DNA of 64,000 nucleotides, taken from the NCBI GenBank assembly GCA_018398815.1, contig CM031628.1, positions 10,098,898 to 10,162,897 on the forward strand, given 5' to 3'. Numbering within the stretch: position 1 is the first letter of the stretch; every line of letters starts with the position of its first letter. Below are positions 21,940-37,261 of the stretch, piece by piece. The DNA comes from Conus ventricosus. Its lineage: Eukaryota > Mollusca > Gastropoda > Neogastropoda > Conidae. A program made the position numbers and the translations under genes. The notes under the pieces were generated by a model. That model was not told the DNA's origin. It searched no databases and saw only the letters and a list, made by a program, of their open reading frames with translations.

Positions 21940-22727
21940 TTCACCGACGAACCATCCATCCTTTGTCCCACAAACAGCAAGACGCACAAGAGAAGCTGTG
22001 CCGGGTAGCAGAAGAAGCAGGAAAAGACAGGCCTCCAAATCAACATAAAGAAAACAGAAGCCATGAGAGTCAACACAGCAACGAGACCCACTACGACTAC
22101 AACAGGAAGACATCATTGAAGTTGACAAGTTTGTCTACCTCGGCAGTGTGGTCAGCAAAGATGGAGGTACAGATGAGGATATCAAGAGTCGCATCAATAA
22201 AGCCAGGCACACCTTTACTACGCTACGGCCTATCTGGAATTCCTCTGCCCTCTCACTCCATAACAAGATCAGAATCTTCAACTCAAATGTGAAACCGTCC
22301 TTCTGTATGGTTCTGAAACGTGGCGAACAACAAGACAAACACCCACAAACTCCAAACATTTATCAACAGATGTCTGCGAAACATTGTGAACATCAGATGG
22401 CCAGATGTTATTGCCAACGCAGAACTGTGGAACAAGACCCAGCAAGTTCCAATAGAAATAGAAATCAGAAAACGGAAGTGGGGATGGATTGGCCACACCC
22501 TCAGAAAGTCTCCATCCAACATCACAAGACAAGCCCTTGAATGGAACCCTCAGGGCAAAAGAAGAGTGGGAAGACCAAGACAGACATGGCGAAGGAGTAC
22601 TGACGCGGAAGTGAAGGCCGCCGGAATGACGTGGGCCAAGCTGAAGAAGATCTCCCAAAACCGTGTCCGCTGGAAAAGTGTGGTTGCGGCCCTATGTTCC
22701 CCAGGGAATTCAGAGGACTAAGTCAAG
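21940..22727 (+). pseudogene. RTE-like LINE, 3' part (copy A)
   Basis: From the FADD motif region to the C-terminus (KFVYLGSVVSKDGGTDEDIK, WGWIGHTLRKSPSNITRQAL, RVGRPRQTWRR, NRVRWKSVVAAL) and a stop. The SKDGG segment is in frame here but shifted in copy B; the KPVLLYGSETW segment is shifted here but in frame in copy B. The right-hand target duplication starts at 22728. Confidence 0.85.
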
Positions 22728-24120
22728 TCATTATGGGTCACAAATAATGCCCTATGTTTTAGTTTACCGTTATATCCGTTACTAACGGCTGTAACGGCCT
22801 GTATCGGTTTTCTTCTTCATGGAATATCTCAGAAAGTACATGGCTGATCTTTGTGAAAATTAGCACGTATGTTCATTGTGGGTCATGAATAATGTCCGAT
22901 GTTTTAGTTTACCGTTATAGCCCTCACTAGCGGCCTGTAACGGTTTTTCTTCTTTATGGAATATCTCAGAAAGTACTTGGCTGATCTTTCTGAAAATTAG
23001 CAGGTTTTTTTCATTATGGTCACGGATAATGCCCGATGTTTTAGTTTGCCGTTATACCCGTTGCTAACGGCTGTAACGGCCTGTAACGGTTTTTCTTCTT
23101 TATGGAATATCTCCGAAAGTACTTGGCTGATCTTTGTGAAAATTAGCAGGTATGTTCACTATTGGTTACGGATGATGCCTGATGTTTTAGTTTGCCGCTA
23201 TAGCCGTTACTAACGGCTATAACGGCCCATAACAGTTTTTCTTCTTTATGGAATATCTCAGAAAGCACTTTGTCGATGTTTATGAAAATGTGTATGTATG
23301 TTCATTATGGTCATGGATGATACCCGATGTTTTAGTTGACCGTTATAGCCGTTACTAACGGCTATATCGGCCCATGACGGTTTTTCTTCTTTATGGAATA
23401 TCTCAGCAAGTACTTGATCGATCTTTCTGAAAATTTGTAAGTATGTTCATTAGATGCGAAGGATGATGCCTGATGTTTTAGTTTACCATTATAGCTGTTA
23501 CTAATGGCTGTGATGACCCATAACATTTTTTTTTTTTTTTTTTGAAAATGTCTCAGAAAGTACTTGGCCGATCTTTATGAAAATTAACAGATATGTTCAT
23601 TATGGGTCACGGATCATGCCCGAAGTTTTAGTTTATCGTTATGGCCGTTACTAACGGCTGTAAGAACGCACATCCGGGTTTTTTTAATGGAATATCTCAG
23701 AAAGTACTTGTCCAATCTTTTTGAAAATGTGTAGGTATTATGGGTCATGGATGATGCCCGATGTTTTATTTTACTGTTATAGCATTACTAACAGCTATAA
23801 CGGCCCCTAACGGTTTTGCTTCTTCATGGAATATCTCAGAAAATATGTGGCCGATATTTCTGAAAATTTGTAGGTATGTTCATTATGGGTCACGAATGAT
23901 GCCTGATGTTCAAGTTTACTGTTATATCCATTACAAATGGCCCATAACGGTTTTCTTCTTTATGGAAAATCTCAGAATGTTCTTGGCGGATCTTTCTGAA
24001 AAGTTGTAAGTATGTTCATTATAGGTCACAGATGCTGGCCGATGTTTACCAGAGTAGCCATTACTAATGGTTAGACCAGCCCAAGACGGGTTTTCTTCTT
24101 TATGGAATATATCACGCGTA
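22728..24120 (+). repeat. 146-bp satellite, copy A
   Basis: About nine to ten diverged monomers with the core words TTCATTATGGGTCACGGATG, GATGTTTTAGTTTACCG, GCCGTTACTAACGGC and GGAATATCTC. Divergence grows to the right until the repeat is lost near 24.12 kb. Confidence 0.9.
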
Positions 24121-27568
<3,448 letters not shown>

Positions 27569-28328
27569 GAAAAAACCCGACACTGATGTGGAGGACCCAG
27601 ACGCTAGCCCATGGTGCGTACCCAATACCATTCAGTCACTACGGTTACAGATCTCACTAATCCGACGTGTAAGTTGGTTGATGTAACACTTCTCATGTTA
27701 ATAAACATATCTTCACAAAGCACAATTTTAATACCCTTTCAAGTTGGTGCCTGTACACATGGGTATAGTCGACCTGTCGCATACCTCTGAAAGGTCAACA
27801 AGCCGGGGCACGAAACTCTCCGTGTCAGGTTGCCCTGCCCTGTTTCCTCATGAAACTGCCTTCAATGCCCATTTTCATCCTCTGTCCTTTCAATCACACA
27901 CGTATTTGTTTTTGGCCTGTGACGCTCGCAGTGACTGTTGGGCCAAACATGGCGGTCCACGTGTCACTGACGCAACACTGGGACATGCCTGCGCTTCATC
28001 TTGTTTTTTTTCCAGAAAGAGCGTCACTTCCCTCGCTGTTTCCATGCCTCACGGAAGTAAGGGCGTGCCCTACACGTTTTGTGTGTGACCACCGACAAGA
28101 TTGTAGTGACAATAGTGATGAGTCGTTTTTGTGACTTTCCGTTTGTCAAGAACAGCAATGTGGCAGGAGTAGACAGGTTCGTATTTTTGATCACGTCAAC
28201 CCTAAATGTAGCCCCAATGATAACGTCCCATGCAAAATTACAAAACAGTGACTGTCCTAAAAATTTGGACTCCTGGGTTCCCAAACATACCTAAAGGAAA
28301 AAAAATCGTTGAGGGACTATTTTCCTAG
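27569..28328 (+). pseudogene. LDLa-domain exon of a receptor-like gene (copy A, frameshifted)
   Basis: It has the same exon as 62073-62829 after a TTTTTTGTTCAG acceptor, but single-base insertions and deletions break the frame several times. The LDLa core CDHRQDCSDNSDES is still readable. The contrast with the open copy B suggests sequence error rather than true decay. Confidence 0.8.
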
Positions 28329-28716
28329 CTTCTGAAACGGTGTAAAAATGGATTAAGGACTTTGAATGGGGATATCTGGGATTACTAATGCAGTTAACAT
28401 ATTGTAATAAATTCAAAATTCTTTTCTAAAAAAAAAAAAAAAAGAAGTTTAAAACAAAAGTATTTATGGAAAGACATAGAGCTAGAAATGTCATTGTGCT
28501 CTTTTGTCTTCTGCTTCATAGTCATTTTGTCCCCCCACAGTAAACAAAATCAAAGCTTCAAAAAAGTCAGCCATATTTTCAGAAATGTCCAAGTCTTTTT
28601 TCCCTGGGTTTGGGGAAACCTTCCTCTTTGGTGTTGTTGTTGCTGTTGTTGGTTTTGTGTAAACCATTATGAAGATGCAAAGCAATGTCCTCCAAAGGGA
28701 AGAAAGCAGTACACAA

Positions 28717-28900
28717 ATCACAATTCGACTCTTCAAATTTTGGGCCACGTGGCCTTTTTCAAGAGAAAAAACAAAAACAATACAAACTGCATAATAACCA
28801 GTTGCCAAAGATGAACAATAGGGTAGTATATTTGTTTTTTGTTTTTTTTCTCTTGAAAAAGGCCACGTGGCCAAAAAATTTGAAGAGTGACATTGTGATC
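28717..28900. mobile_element. Short inverted-repeat element with E-box palindromes (copy A)
   Basis: Two ~68-bp inverted arms each hold the 12-bp palindrome GGCCACGTGGCC followed by TTTTTCAAGAGAAAAAAC. The ~45-bp centre is unpaired. There is no coding capacity. The cleaner copy is at 63212-63394. Confidence 0.85.
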
Positions 28901-29009
28901 TTGTGCATATGAAGATGGTTTCAAAGTGAAGTGATTGTAAGTGGAAACTAACACAAGATTAGACAAAAAAATAAAAATTGCGTCACCAAACTATACACAC
29001 ACAAAAAAG

Positions 29010-30055
29010 AAAGAAAGAGCCCCCCCCCCCCCCCCCCCTCCCCAATAAAAAAAAAAAAAAACAAAAAAAAAACGGAACAAGCATTGCGGGTTTCGGTCTA
29101 TTAGGTAAAAGAGGGATGAAGAGACAGTCCCTCATCTCCTCTAACAGGGCGCAAATGGATGCGGAATGGAAACAAGGCCACATGGAGGTGTTTACGATGC
29201 GGGTGAAAATATTAACAATGATGATTATGATGATGCAGCTGATGATAATGCTGCTGTTTTCTGCTTTGCTTTTGGGCTGCTGCTGCTGATAAATGATTTC
29301 TTTTCTTCTTCTTCTTCATCTTGAAATGCGAAAACATTACTATGCCTGAAAGTACTAATGTTACTAATGTTGAAATACAATCGCATGATAACAATACAAA
29401 CAAATATGGTAATATCAATTGTGTAACAGCGGTAACGATACTGACAGAAGAGAGAAAGAAGAGGGATTAGAGAATGTTAATAATCTGATTATAGTGGCGC
29501 TGATGACGGCGATGATATGTTATCATGATGATGATGATGATGATTATGATCATGCCATGATGACGATGATGATGTGAGATGATGATGATGATGATGATGT
29601 GATGATCAGAAGAAGAAAAGGAAGAGAAAGAAAAAGAAGAAAAAGAAGAAGAAGAAAAAGAAGAAAAAAGAAGTAGAAGAAGAAGAAGAAGATGAAGAAG
29701 ACGAGGACGAAGAAGAAGGACAAGAGAGAAGAAGGGGGAGAAGAGAAAGAAGGTAAAGAAAAAGAGGGGAGGAGGAGAAGGAGGAGGGGGGAGAGGGAGG
29801 AGGAGGAGGAGGAGGAGGAGGGGGAGGGGGAAACGAAAAGAAGGGAAGGAGGAGGAGGGGGAAGTGGAAGAGGAGGAGGAGAAGAAGGAAGGAAGGAGGG
29901 GGGGAGAAGGAGGGGGAGAAAAATACGAAGGGAGAAAGAGGAAGGGGGGAAGAGGAGCTGATGTTCCTGATGATGGCAAGGGCTGATGGGCTGCCGCTGA
30001 TAAATGATAATAATAATGATAATAAACCCCAATGGTAATAACAAAGATAATAATA

Positions 30056-30112
<57 letters not shown>

Positions 30113-30192
30113 TTCATGATGATGCTGATGCTAATAGGGCTGCTACTGCTACTAATGATAGAAATAATGATCATATTATTACTAGTAACTAC

Positions 30193-30225
<33 letters not shown>

Positions 30226-30545
30226 TACTTACTACTAACAATGATAGTAATAATATCCTTATTAATCTTTCCCAAATTGTACCATTACTAGCTTTAAATT
30301 TGATAATGATAGGATCAATGATAATATTACAATAGTAAAAACCAATGATAGTCATAGTGATACTTAAAAAAAATCATAATAAGAATAGTAATAACAATGT
30401 TGACGATGACGACGACAACGACGATGATGATGAAGATGATGATGAGATGATGATGATGATGATGATGATGATATGATGATGATGAGATGATGATGACGAC
30501 GACGATAATGATGATGAAAATTGGATGATAGGGACAATGACGATG
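29010..30545 (+). repeat. Poly(C), poly(A) and trinucleotide repeat field
   Basis: After C and A runs (29018-29070), GAT, GAA, GGA, TAC and GAC repeats dominate from 29.2 to 30.55 kb, including a ~60-bp pure GAT run at 30055-30112. The 235-codon minus frame here is a repeat artefact. Copy B holds only the first part before the window ends. Confidence 0.9.
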
Positions 30546-30689
30546 GTAATGATAGTAACAATAAAAGTAGGTGGAAAGAAATAGAATTATATAAGTGAGA
30601 AAAAAACCTAGAGATGCTTTGGGGGAGGGATGTTTTCTCGTTTGTTCTATGTGCTCTGTGCTGGTTTTAAAAAGGGCGATTTGGTGTTT

Positions 30690-31640
30690 GCATTTTTATG
30701 GGTATGCAAATAATGTATCACAGTAACCCAAACTTGTTTGTAATTTACTGTCTATTATTCTTTGTCTCATCGATAACTGTTTCTGATACCAAGGCCACGT
30801 CATCAGCCAAAAGAAGAATGAAACTTTCCAAAACGTCATTTATAAAAATTTGCACCTTGCCTTCCACTGTGTATAACTTCCTGTTTTAAAGTTCATTAAT
30901 GAATAAGGAAAACAGGACAGGGGTACAAAATATCGCCCTTTTTCCCACACCAGAAGTGAAATGTATATAGTCTGATAGAGCAGCACCAGATCGTACTCTT
31001 TCCCTTTACACAATCATACTTTACTTAATGCATTTATAAGCTTTCCATGGACACCATTCTTTAACAGGTTAGGTTACGGCAAGGTCTACTGACTGAAAAA
31101 AAAACCCTTCTCGAAGTCAACAAATGCAACATAGATTACAATTTAAGCAAAACTGTTTTTAATAGATAACATCAGTGTGAACAGGGTGATCAACTGTAGA
31201 ATAGTTTTTTGTTGACCCCCAGCTTGATATTTCTGGGTAATGTTATTTTTTTTCCATCCACTCCTGTAATTTCCTGATGGTAAAGTGCTGCACGGGTTTT
31301 AAACTGTAAATATTACGCAATGGAATTCCTTTATACGCATCCCCTTTTTTTTAAAACAAAGTGATAACAATGACTCGGACCAACTTCGGGGATATACCCC
31401 TTTATCAAAAAAGGGAGCTAAATAATTCATAATAGCACAACTACAACTTCTTCTTGGGAAATCAGACGGTGTAGAGGGACATCGTGTAATCTATCATTTT
31501 GAGAACCAGCATTTCTTCACAAGATCACTAAAAATGATGAAACCTTGTTTCTAAACTTTTATCATTTTAAGGGCTGCTCCTTTTTATCTGGAAATTTGTT
31601 TCTGAATTGTTTAGAGACTTAAATAATTATGTCAACAGAG
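30690..31640 (-). pseudogene. Reverse transcriptase remnant of the second LINE
   Basis: Minus-strand fragments include VLFSLFINEL (about 30.9 kb) and LLLADDVALVSETV (30.77-30.81 kb), the latter being the ADD catalytic box with L for the usual Y/F. Upstream parts are in several frames with stops. The 3' end is near 30.69 kb. Confidence 0.75.
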
Positions 31641-31899
31641 TATCAGTATATTGCTTTTCTTTTCTTTCAAAAGATGTTTCTATTCTCGCTTAGCTTTGAA
31701 ATAGGCCACACAAGACGGTATTGACAAAGAACGACGATATTTCTTTAAAAAATTGCAACATTTCTTTTGTTAGCTTGGCATTCCATATTATACCAATTTG
31801 TCTTCTTTTTTGACATTTTCCAGTAGAAATCTGTTTCTTGATACATTCCCCAGCCTCTTTTATACAAGCATTAAACACAAACATTTAGCGCTTCTTAAA

Positions 31900-32960
31900 A
31901 TGTGATTATCCAACCATTCACAGCCTCTCTCATGCGCGCTTGCTTTTCCTGGGAAAAGGCCTACACTTTAAAAAATTTCCCACCTGAGTTCCCTCCAGAC
32001 GATTTGTTTGTCACTGCCCTTTGTTACCTGTGGGGACTTACAGTTACGACATGGGGAAGCGAACTTCAGTCATAAAGGCATGTTGTCAGATTCTGTTCTG
32101 TAACACACACATCTCACAACTATGAAAGTAAAAAAAAAACAAGTCATAGGACATCAAAAAGTGTCATTCACGCTGCTACCGCTGTCCGATGTGCATGTGT
32201 AGCGATTTTGAAGGTGGCCCTTTCCCACACCATTTAAGATACCAATTTCCATCCCAGTGCACATGGCAATCAACAGTTTTCCATAAATCTTCGGGGACAT
32301 CTTCTGAATTCGTACATTCAGTGGTCACTTTTGTGTTGACATTGTATGTAAACAAGCTTCCTTCAAAATCACATGACAAATTTGAGGTTTTACTTTTCTA
32401 CATCCTCATCATTGTTAAAGAAAGTAAACAGCTACAGAGATATTCTCCTAAAAAGGAACTCGCATTTCCTTTATCAAAATAAGAATAGTAGGGCCACCCT
32501 CTGGAGGTAAACAAAAGCACTACACCATGACATGTTTTAAGGTAAAAGGAAAAGCAAATTTTCAACAATATGAGCCAGAAAAAACCCAGACCAACATCCA
32601 AAGTTGAGGGAAAAAAGGGGGGAGGGGTCAAATCCCATTTCTAACAAGACGCATCAGCCAATCGGAACACCTTCGCGGCGTAAACTTGATATCGGTAAAT
32701 AAACTGTACCCCAGAAAACACAGGTGACTGAAAAAGCATCCACAAATGCCTTGCCAAAACATATAAAATCAAAATCAGCACATAGAAAAAATAAAATGAT
32801 TATTCTGCGTTTAAGAAAGAAACTATTAAACATTGCTGGAAACGAAACAAACACAGTATCATTTTCTTACAAGTCACCATAACATAATCGATCACTTTTA
32901 GAGAACAAAGACATCAAATGGGACATTTCCATCAGACACATCACCATCGGGTGTTACTAA
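31900..32960 (-). pseudogene. Endonuclease domain of the second LINE
   Basis: Recognisable fragments are FDFICFGKAFVDAFSV (counterpart of FDIVCLVETF), SSLRREGVPIG, GWPYYSYFD, and MCTGMEIGILNGVGKG with TCTSDSGSSVND. Each sits in a shifted frame, and the catalytic E is replaced by K in the first fragment. The segment 31690-31884 (IKEAGECIKKQISTGKCQK) is the linker to the reverse transcriptase. Confidence 0.7.
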
Positions 32961-33479
32961 CAATTTGAAACCAGCACGACATTACTGGGTTTTCCTCACA
33001 ACAACACCATCTACGGATCGTTTCACGAGCTGCTGATGTACAACACTGGGTTGAAACCCAACCAGTGTCGCTCTCTGTTGATTCCCTTTAACCGTTGAAG
33101 ACACATATTTTAAGATTATTGTTTTGAGACGGCCGGGGTTCCTACCTTAATTCAATAGTTCATTATTTTGCACCATGGTGAATCACTTGCCATCAATGAA
33201 AGGTAAATAAAGACTAACGTTCACCATCACTACTGGCTTTCATGGGGTGCAGTGACCAATTTTTTTTCCCCTTTGGTCTCGCATCCTAATTGAGAAAGCC
33301 TCTCCAGTGAAAATGTTTGTTTTCCCTTTCAGTTTTGATTTTGCACTGAGGATTTCCAGCTTCTGCTTGTAAAAAATAAAAATAACAACAACAATAAAAA
33401 AGAAAGAAAGAAAAATCGAGCAATCACGGGAGAGTCCTGCCTATTGTTCAGTCGCTGTCTCCTGTCGAGTTCAAATCCC

Positions 33480-34120
33480 GAGACAACTGTAATGTATTAG
33501 TAATGAGGTCCTCCAACATATTTTCGCAGTCCACAGAGTCTCATTTTCCCGACGTGTCGGTCCATATTAATGAGGCTATCTACTTTGGAATTTTCCCCTC
33601 ACTGGTCTTCATCTCAAGGCTTCTCATCTTTTTTGATCAAATCTTGGCTTTTGCTGCCGTAAGCTGGAGACCTCCTCCCGTAGCCACTTCAGCTCCTCCT
33701 GCATGGCAGCGTATTCCTAACGAAGGGCATGCATGTCCTGCTTCACATCGTCGAGCTTCGCGTCAAATTTACACTCCATGGAGTTCAGCTTGCCCATGAT
33801 GTCAAACAGTGAAGATTCCTTTCCCTCGTGAGGTGGCCAGGGTTTTTCCATACTGGCCCCGCTACTGGCTGTTCATTCACTGGCGCGGTTTATGTGGGGC
33901 TGCCTGGTGCTGTCTGTGGACTGGGGGAGTTTAAAGGGTTGCTCTCCACGTCACCCATCGAAGAAGCAAACTCCCCCAGAACCAAATAGGAGAGGAGCAG
34001 TCCTAACACGCACCGTCACCTCGCACTTTTGTGTCAACATGGCGACACGCAAAGCTGATTTATCTCTAGCCTGTTTCAACATAAAATTTTCAAATACAAA
34101 CAGGAATCCTTCACATGCTA
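33480..34120 (-). pseudogene. ORF1 of the second LINE, decayed 2A motif
   Basis: One minus frame reads LLLSYLVLGEFASSM then GDVESNP at 33935-33955, the same hydrophobic-plus-2A layout as the first LINE. The final GP is replaced by LN, which should abolish skipping. A coiled coil follows (SLFDIMGKLNSMECKFDAKL, then EELKWLREEVSSLRQQ). Stops and shifts break the frame. Confidence 0.7.
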
Positions 34121-34179
34121 CTCGGAACTCCACAGATCAAGAAGAAATTGTTCCACGTAAAGTCTGTGCACCACTCTAA

Positions 34180-34782
34180 AGACAAATGCAAAATCCTAAT
34201 AAGCCCAAAATTTTTCAATTAACTGGGAGGCCCCTTTTATGCACGAATTCTTACATAAAACAGAGTTAGTTTAAATGAAGGTTCAGACATCAAGAAAGAC
34301 TTTGACACAGTAATGAGGATTTTTTATCGAAAGTGGGTGAGAGATGTTCAGATTCTTAACTCGAACTGCCGGCACTGATACTGAGGTGAGTGATAGAGTG
34401 AAGAGGTGGGGGTGATAATGATGGCACAGCGCAAGCCAAGCAAAGGAAAAACGTGTACTAGACATGGCAGAGGAAGAGGTTCTGAGGTTCATGATGCAAG
34501 ACTGGCATCACGATTTTCGATAGGTCCTGCTGCGCTTCCTTTAACGGTGAACATATTTGCCCACATCACAAGAATGTCACGCCCCCTTCCAGGGATGTCA
34601 GAAAAACGCATCGTCTGCCACCCGTGGTCAAGTCAAGGCTTTCTGGGAAGGTGGTACATTTTTATCATATTACTGTTTATGTTTTCTTTGTATCTCACTC
34701 ACACACACACACACACACACACACACCCCCACACACACACAACACACACACACACACATACACACACACCCCACCCCACACA

Positions 34783-34813
<31 letters not shown>

Positions 34814-37260
34814 CCACACACACACACACACTTATGAATTTATTGACAATTAAATTATCGTACGTTAACGTGTTTTCAGGTAACAGCATGGGTGAGTAAA
34901 ATGCAGAGAATAGTGGCGGGAAATGCTTTTTCTTCCACCTCTTCATCCCGTGTGACAAACTAGCCCCCTTGCTCTCATTGATATCACGTTGTACAAAATC
35001 ATGTTGAGTATTGTACAGCAAGCGAGCCAGTGTGTACTAGTGTGATGGTGTATATTTTTAGTTACTTCTTTTTTGTTTTTACATCTGTGTTGGTGTCAAT
35101 GCAAGTAGATAATAAAGTGTCCTACAGGCTATAATATGAATCAAAATCATTATTCGGACATAACTTTGTTTATGTTGTGGGTGAACAGACTGTTACAAAG
35201 ACTGTGCTCCCCGGATACAAGGACAGACATTTTGCGTGTATCAATTCGAAAAAAAAAAGGGATGTTCTTCACCTGGTTTCCGAAAATGAAAAAAAGAAAG
35301 TAGAAGTTTGAATTTCACCCCAACTAATTCAAGATGTTTCTTACCATTCTGAAATTTTCATGGCCTTTCTCCCTTTTTTCTTTATGGGTTTGATTTTATT
35401 ACCTTTACAAATGGTTGCCCCCTAGATAGTAAAAGGGGAAACTGCCGTACCGAGTGAGTTTTAAAAAAAGCAAATGTACCAGTCATCAAAAACAAGGCTA
35501 ACAGCATGTTCCTCTTCATAGACTCGTTTTTCCCTTTTTTCTCTGCGTTCATCGTATCAGGTTTATTGATGGTGTTGACAGCTGGAATTGACCAAACCCA
35601 AGTGTTCTTGGATAACAGCGTCAACATCGAAGTAAGTCCAACATCATCGTTTATTGAGAATTCACTTCAGCTATCACTTCACTATGTTGAAATCTCTAGT
35701 AGTCTGATCTACTTTTAGTTTTTCTCCAGAATTTGATAACAGCTTTCTCAGGGGAGTTCACCTGGGTTTACCTGGCCGATGTAGAAGTCGTCATCATTGT
35801 AGACACTTACTCACTGTCTTTGTCTTTCATATGCACATGAACATTTGAACATTTCTGGCTGTCTTCAGATGAACTCACAGTCAGACCACTATCACTATCT
35901 GTGTATCCCTTTTTCCTTTTTGAGCGCAGCTTAAAAATTTTTCCTCAAGGACATCCGCTCCAACTCCTGTAAAAGGTTAAAAGATGATTTTTTCGAGCAG
36001 GCCAATACAGCGTCTTTCTGTCGGTCAGTTTTAGCCCAGTCCTTGTTTCCAATCCTTACACCACATTCTGATACTTTTTTTTGTTCTTGATGTCAATAAA
36101 ATGTCTGCACTGTTTTCTAAACATCCTTAGGGCGTCTGCAAGGAACGCCTTTGTTTTTTTATCGCTCATTGATATTTTGCTTCTCATCAGCAAGCCTTTC
36201 TGTCTGTCTGTTTTGCCTCACATTTTCTGCAGCCCCGTTCTCAAATTTTGAATCCTTTACTATTCTTTTCTTGCAGTGTGTCTTTTCTCATAAGCGTTTT
36301 TGGCTTGCTGTTTGCAACTTCAGTGATAGCAGCACTCTGATCTTGTGTCTTGTTTTCCCCTATTTCCAAAGACACGTTCTCTTAGCAAGTTTTATTAATG
36401 GAAAAACTTTTCATTTCTTCTGCGTTGCCTTTGGGAACTTTCTTTCCCTACATGCCAGAGAAATCAGCTCGCTTTTCCCCCTAACAGTTCTCTGCAGATC
36501 TCTTGCAGTGCTGGCTTGATCAAAATCAGTAAACAAGGCAGACGTCTTGAGGACAAGGACCAAAAAGGACTTTCCACCTCAAACTCCCCATTAAAAAGGC
36601 CTGGAAAATCAGAGTTCAAATACGTTAGTTGAGTCAATTGCACCCGTCTTTGGAATGTTCCACCACAGATGAACATACACATAAAAACATGTGCATAGGG
36701 CATTTTGCTATAGAAGAGATTCCAGTAGACCTGTGACACATAAGTACAGGAGCGCAATTAAAAATATCCAAGTTAACAGTTTGGGGTCTTCGGGTTTCAC
36801 CAACCCTTTGCAGTTTAAAGGTTTTTTTTCTTTCTTTCTTTTTTCTTTCTTTTTTCTGTCCGTCATCAGAAGTAATTGTTATTCTTTTTGTTGTGATTGT
36901 TTTAATCCATAGTGTCTTCCTTCCCAGAGCCTCGTTTCCATTTCCATATGCATTTTGCACCCACTTTCAGGAAAATGTCACCGTCTGTACATTTTTCATT
37001 TCACTGCCTTAAATGTTGTTTGTCCCACTTTAAAAAGACAAAAGAGTTCAAAAAACGCACAGTGTTTTTTTTTTCTGGTGTATTTTCTTCTTTTGTTCAG
37101 CCAAACAATAAACTTTTGTGTGCGATCCCCAAAATATATGAAAAATAATATTTTGCTGTTCAGCTAAACAAATGAACTAGGGGACATGGTAGCATATAGT
37201 CAACAAGTTTTCAGCTCGACCACCATGAAGTAGTGACATAATAGTGAATAGTGAAAAGAA
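34180..37260. other. Intron-like stretch, CA repeat and an unassigned lysine-rich remnant
   Basis: CA runs with CCCC interruptions lie at 34697-34830. From about 36.6 down to 35.6 kb the minus strand gives broken lysine- and glutamine-rich frames (for example NGAAENVRQNRQTERLADEK) that look like a decayed mobile-element ORF. I cannot name it. Confidence 0.4.
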
Positions 37261-37261
37261 A

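Larger units (their letters stand above)
30690..34150 (-). mobile_element. Second, older 2A-type LINE (CR1/L2-like), near full length but decayed
   Basis: On the minus strand the order is ORF1 (34.1-33.5 kb), endonuclease (33.0-31.9 kb) and reverse transcriptase (31.6-30.7 kb). It parallels the element at 1-2330: PYYSYFD (about 32.47 kb) matches PYYSYFDVDNG, and ILNGVGKGHLQNRYT with SDSGSSVND (about 32.2 kb) matches ILNGVCNGDRQGRCTYVSD. It supplies the reverse transcriptase missing from the first copy. It probably lies in an intron of the plus-strand receptor gene. Confidence 0.8.

Noticed and set aside
29467..30174. 235-codon minus frame rich in I, H and S
   Set aside because: Produced by GAT and GAA triplet repeats; no complexity or domain.
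33440..33500. tRNA-like B box (GAGTTCAAATCCC)
   Set aside because: No A box or cloverleaf, and the segment fits the decayed LINE ORF1 on the minus strand.
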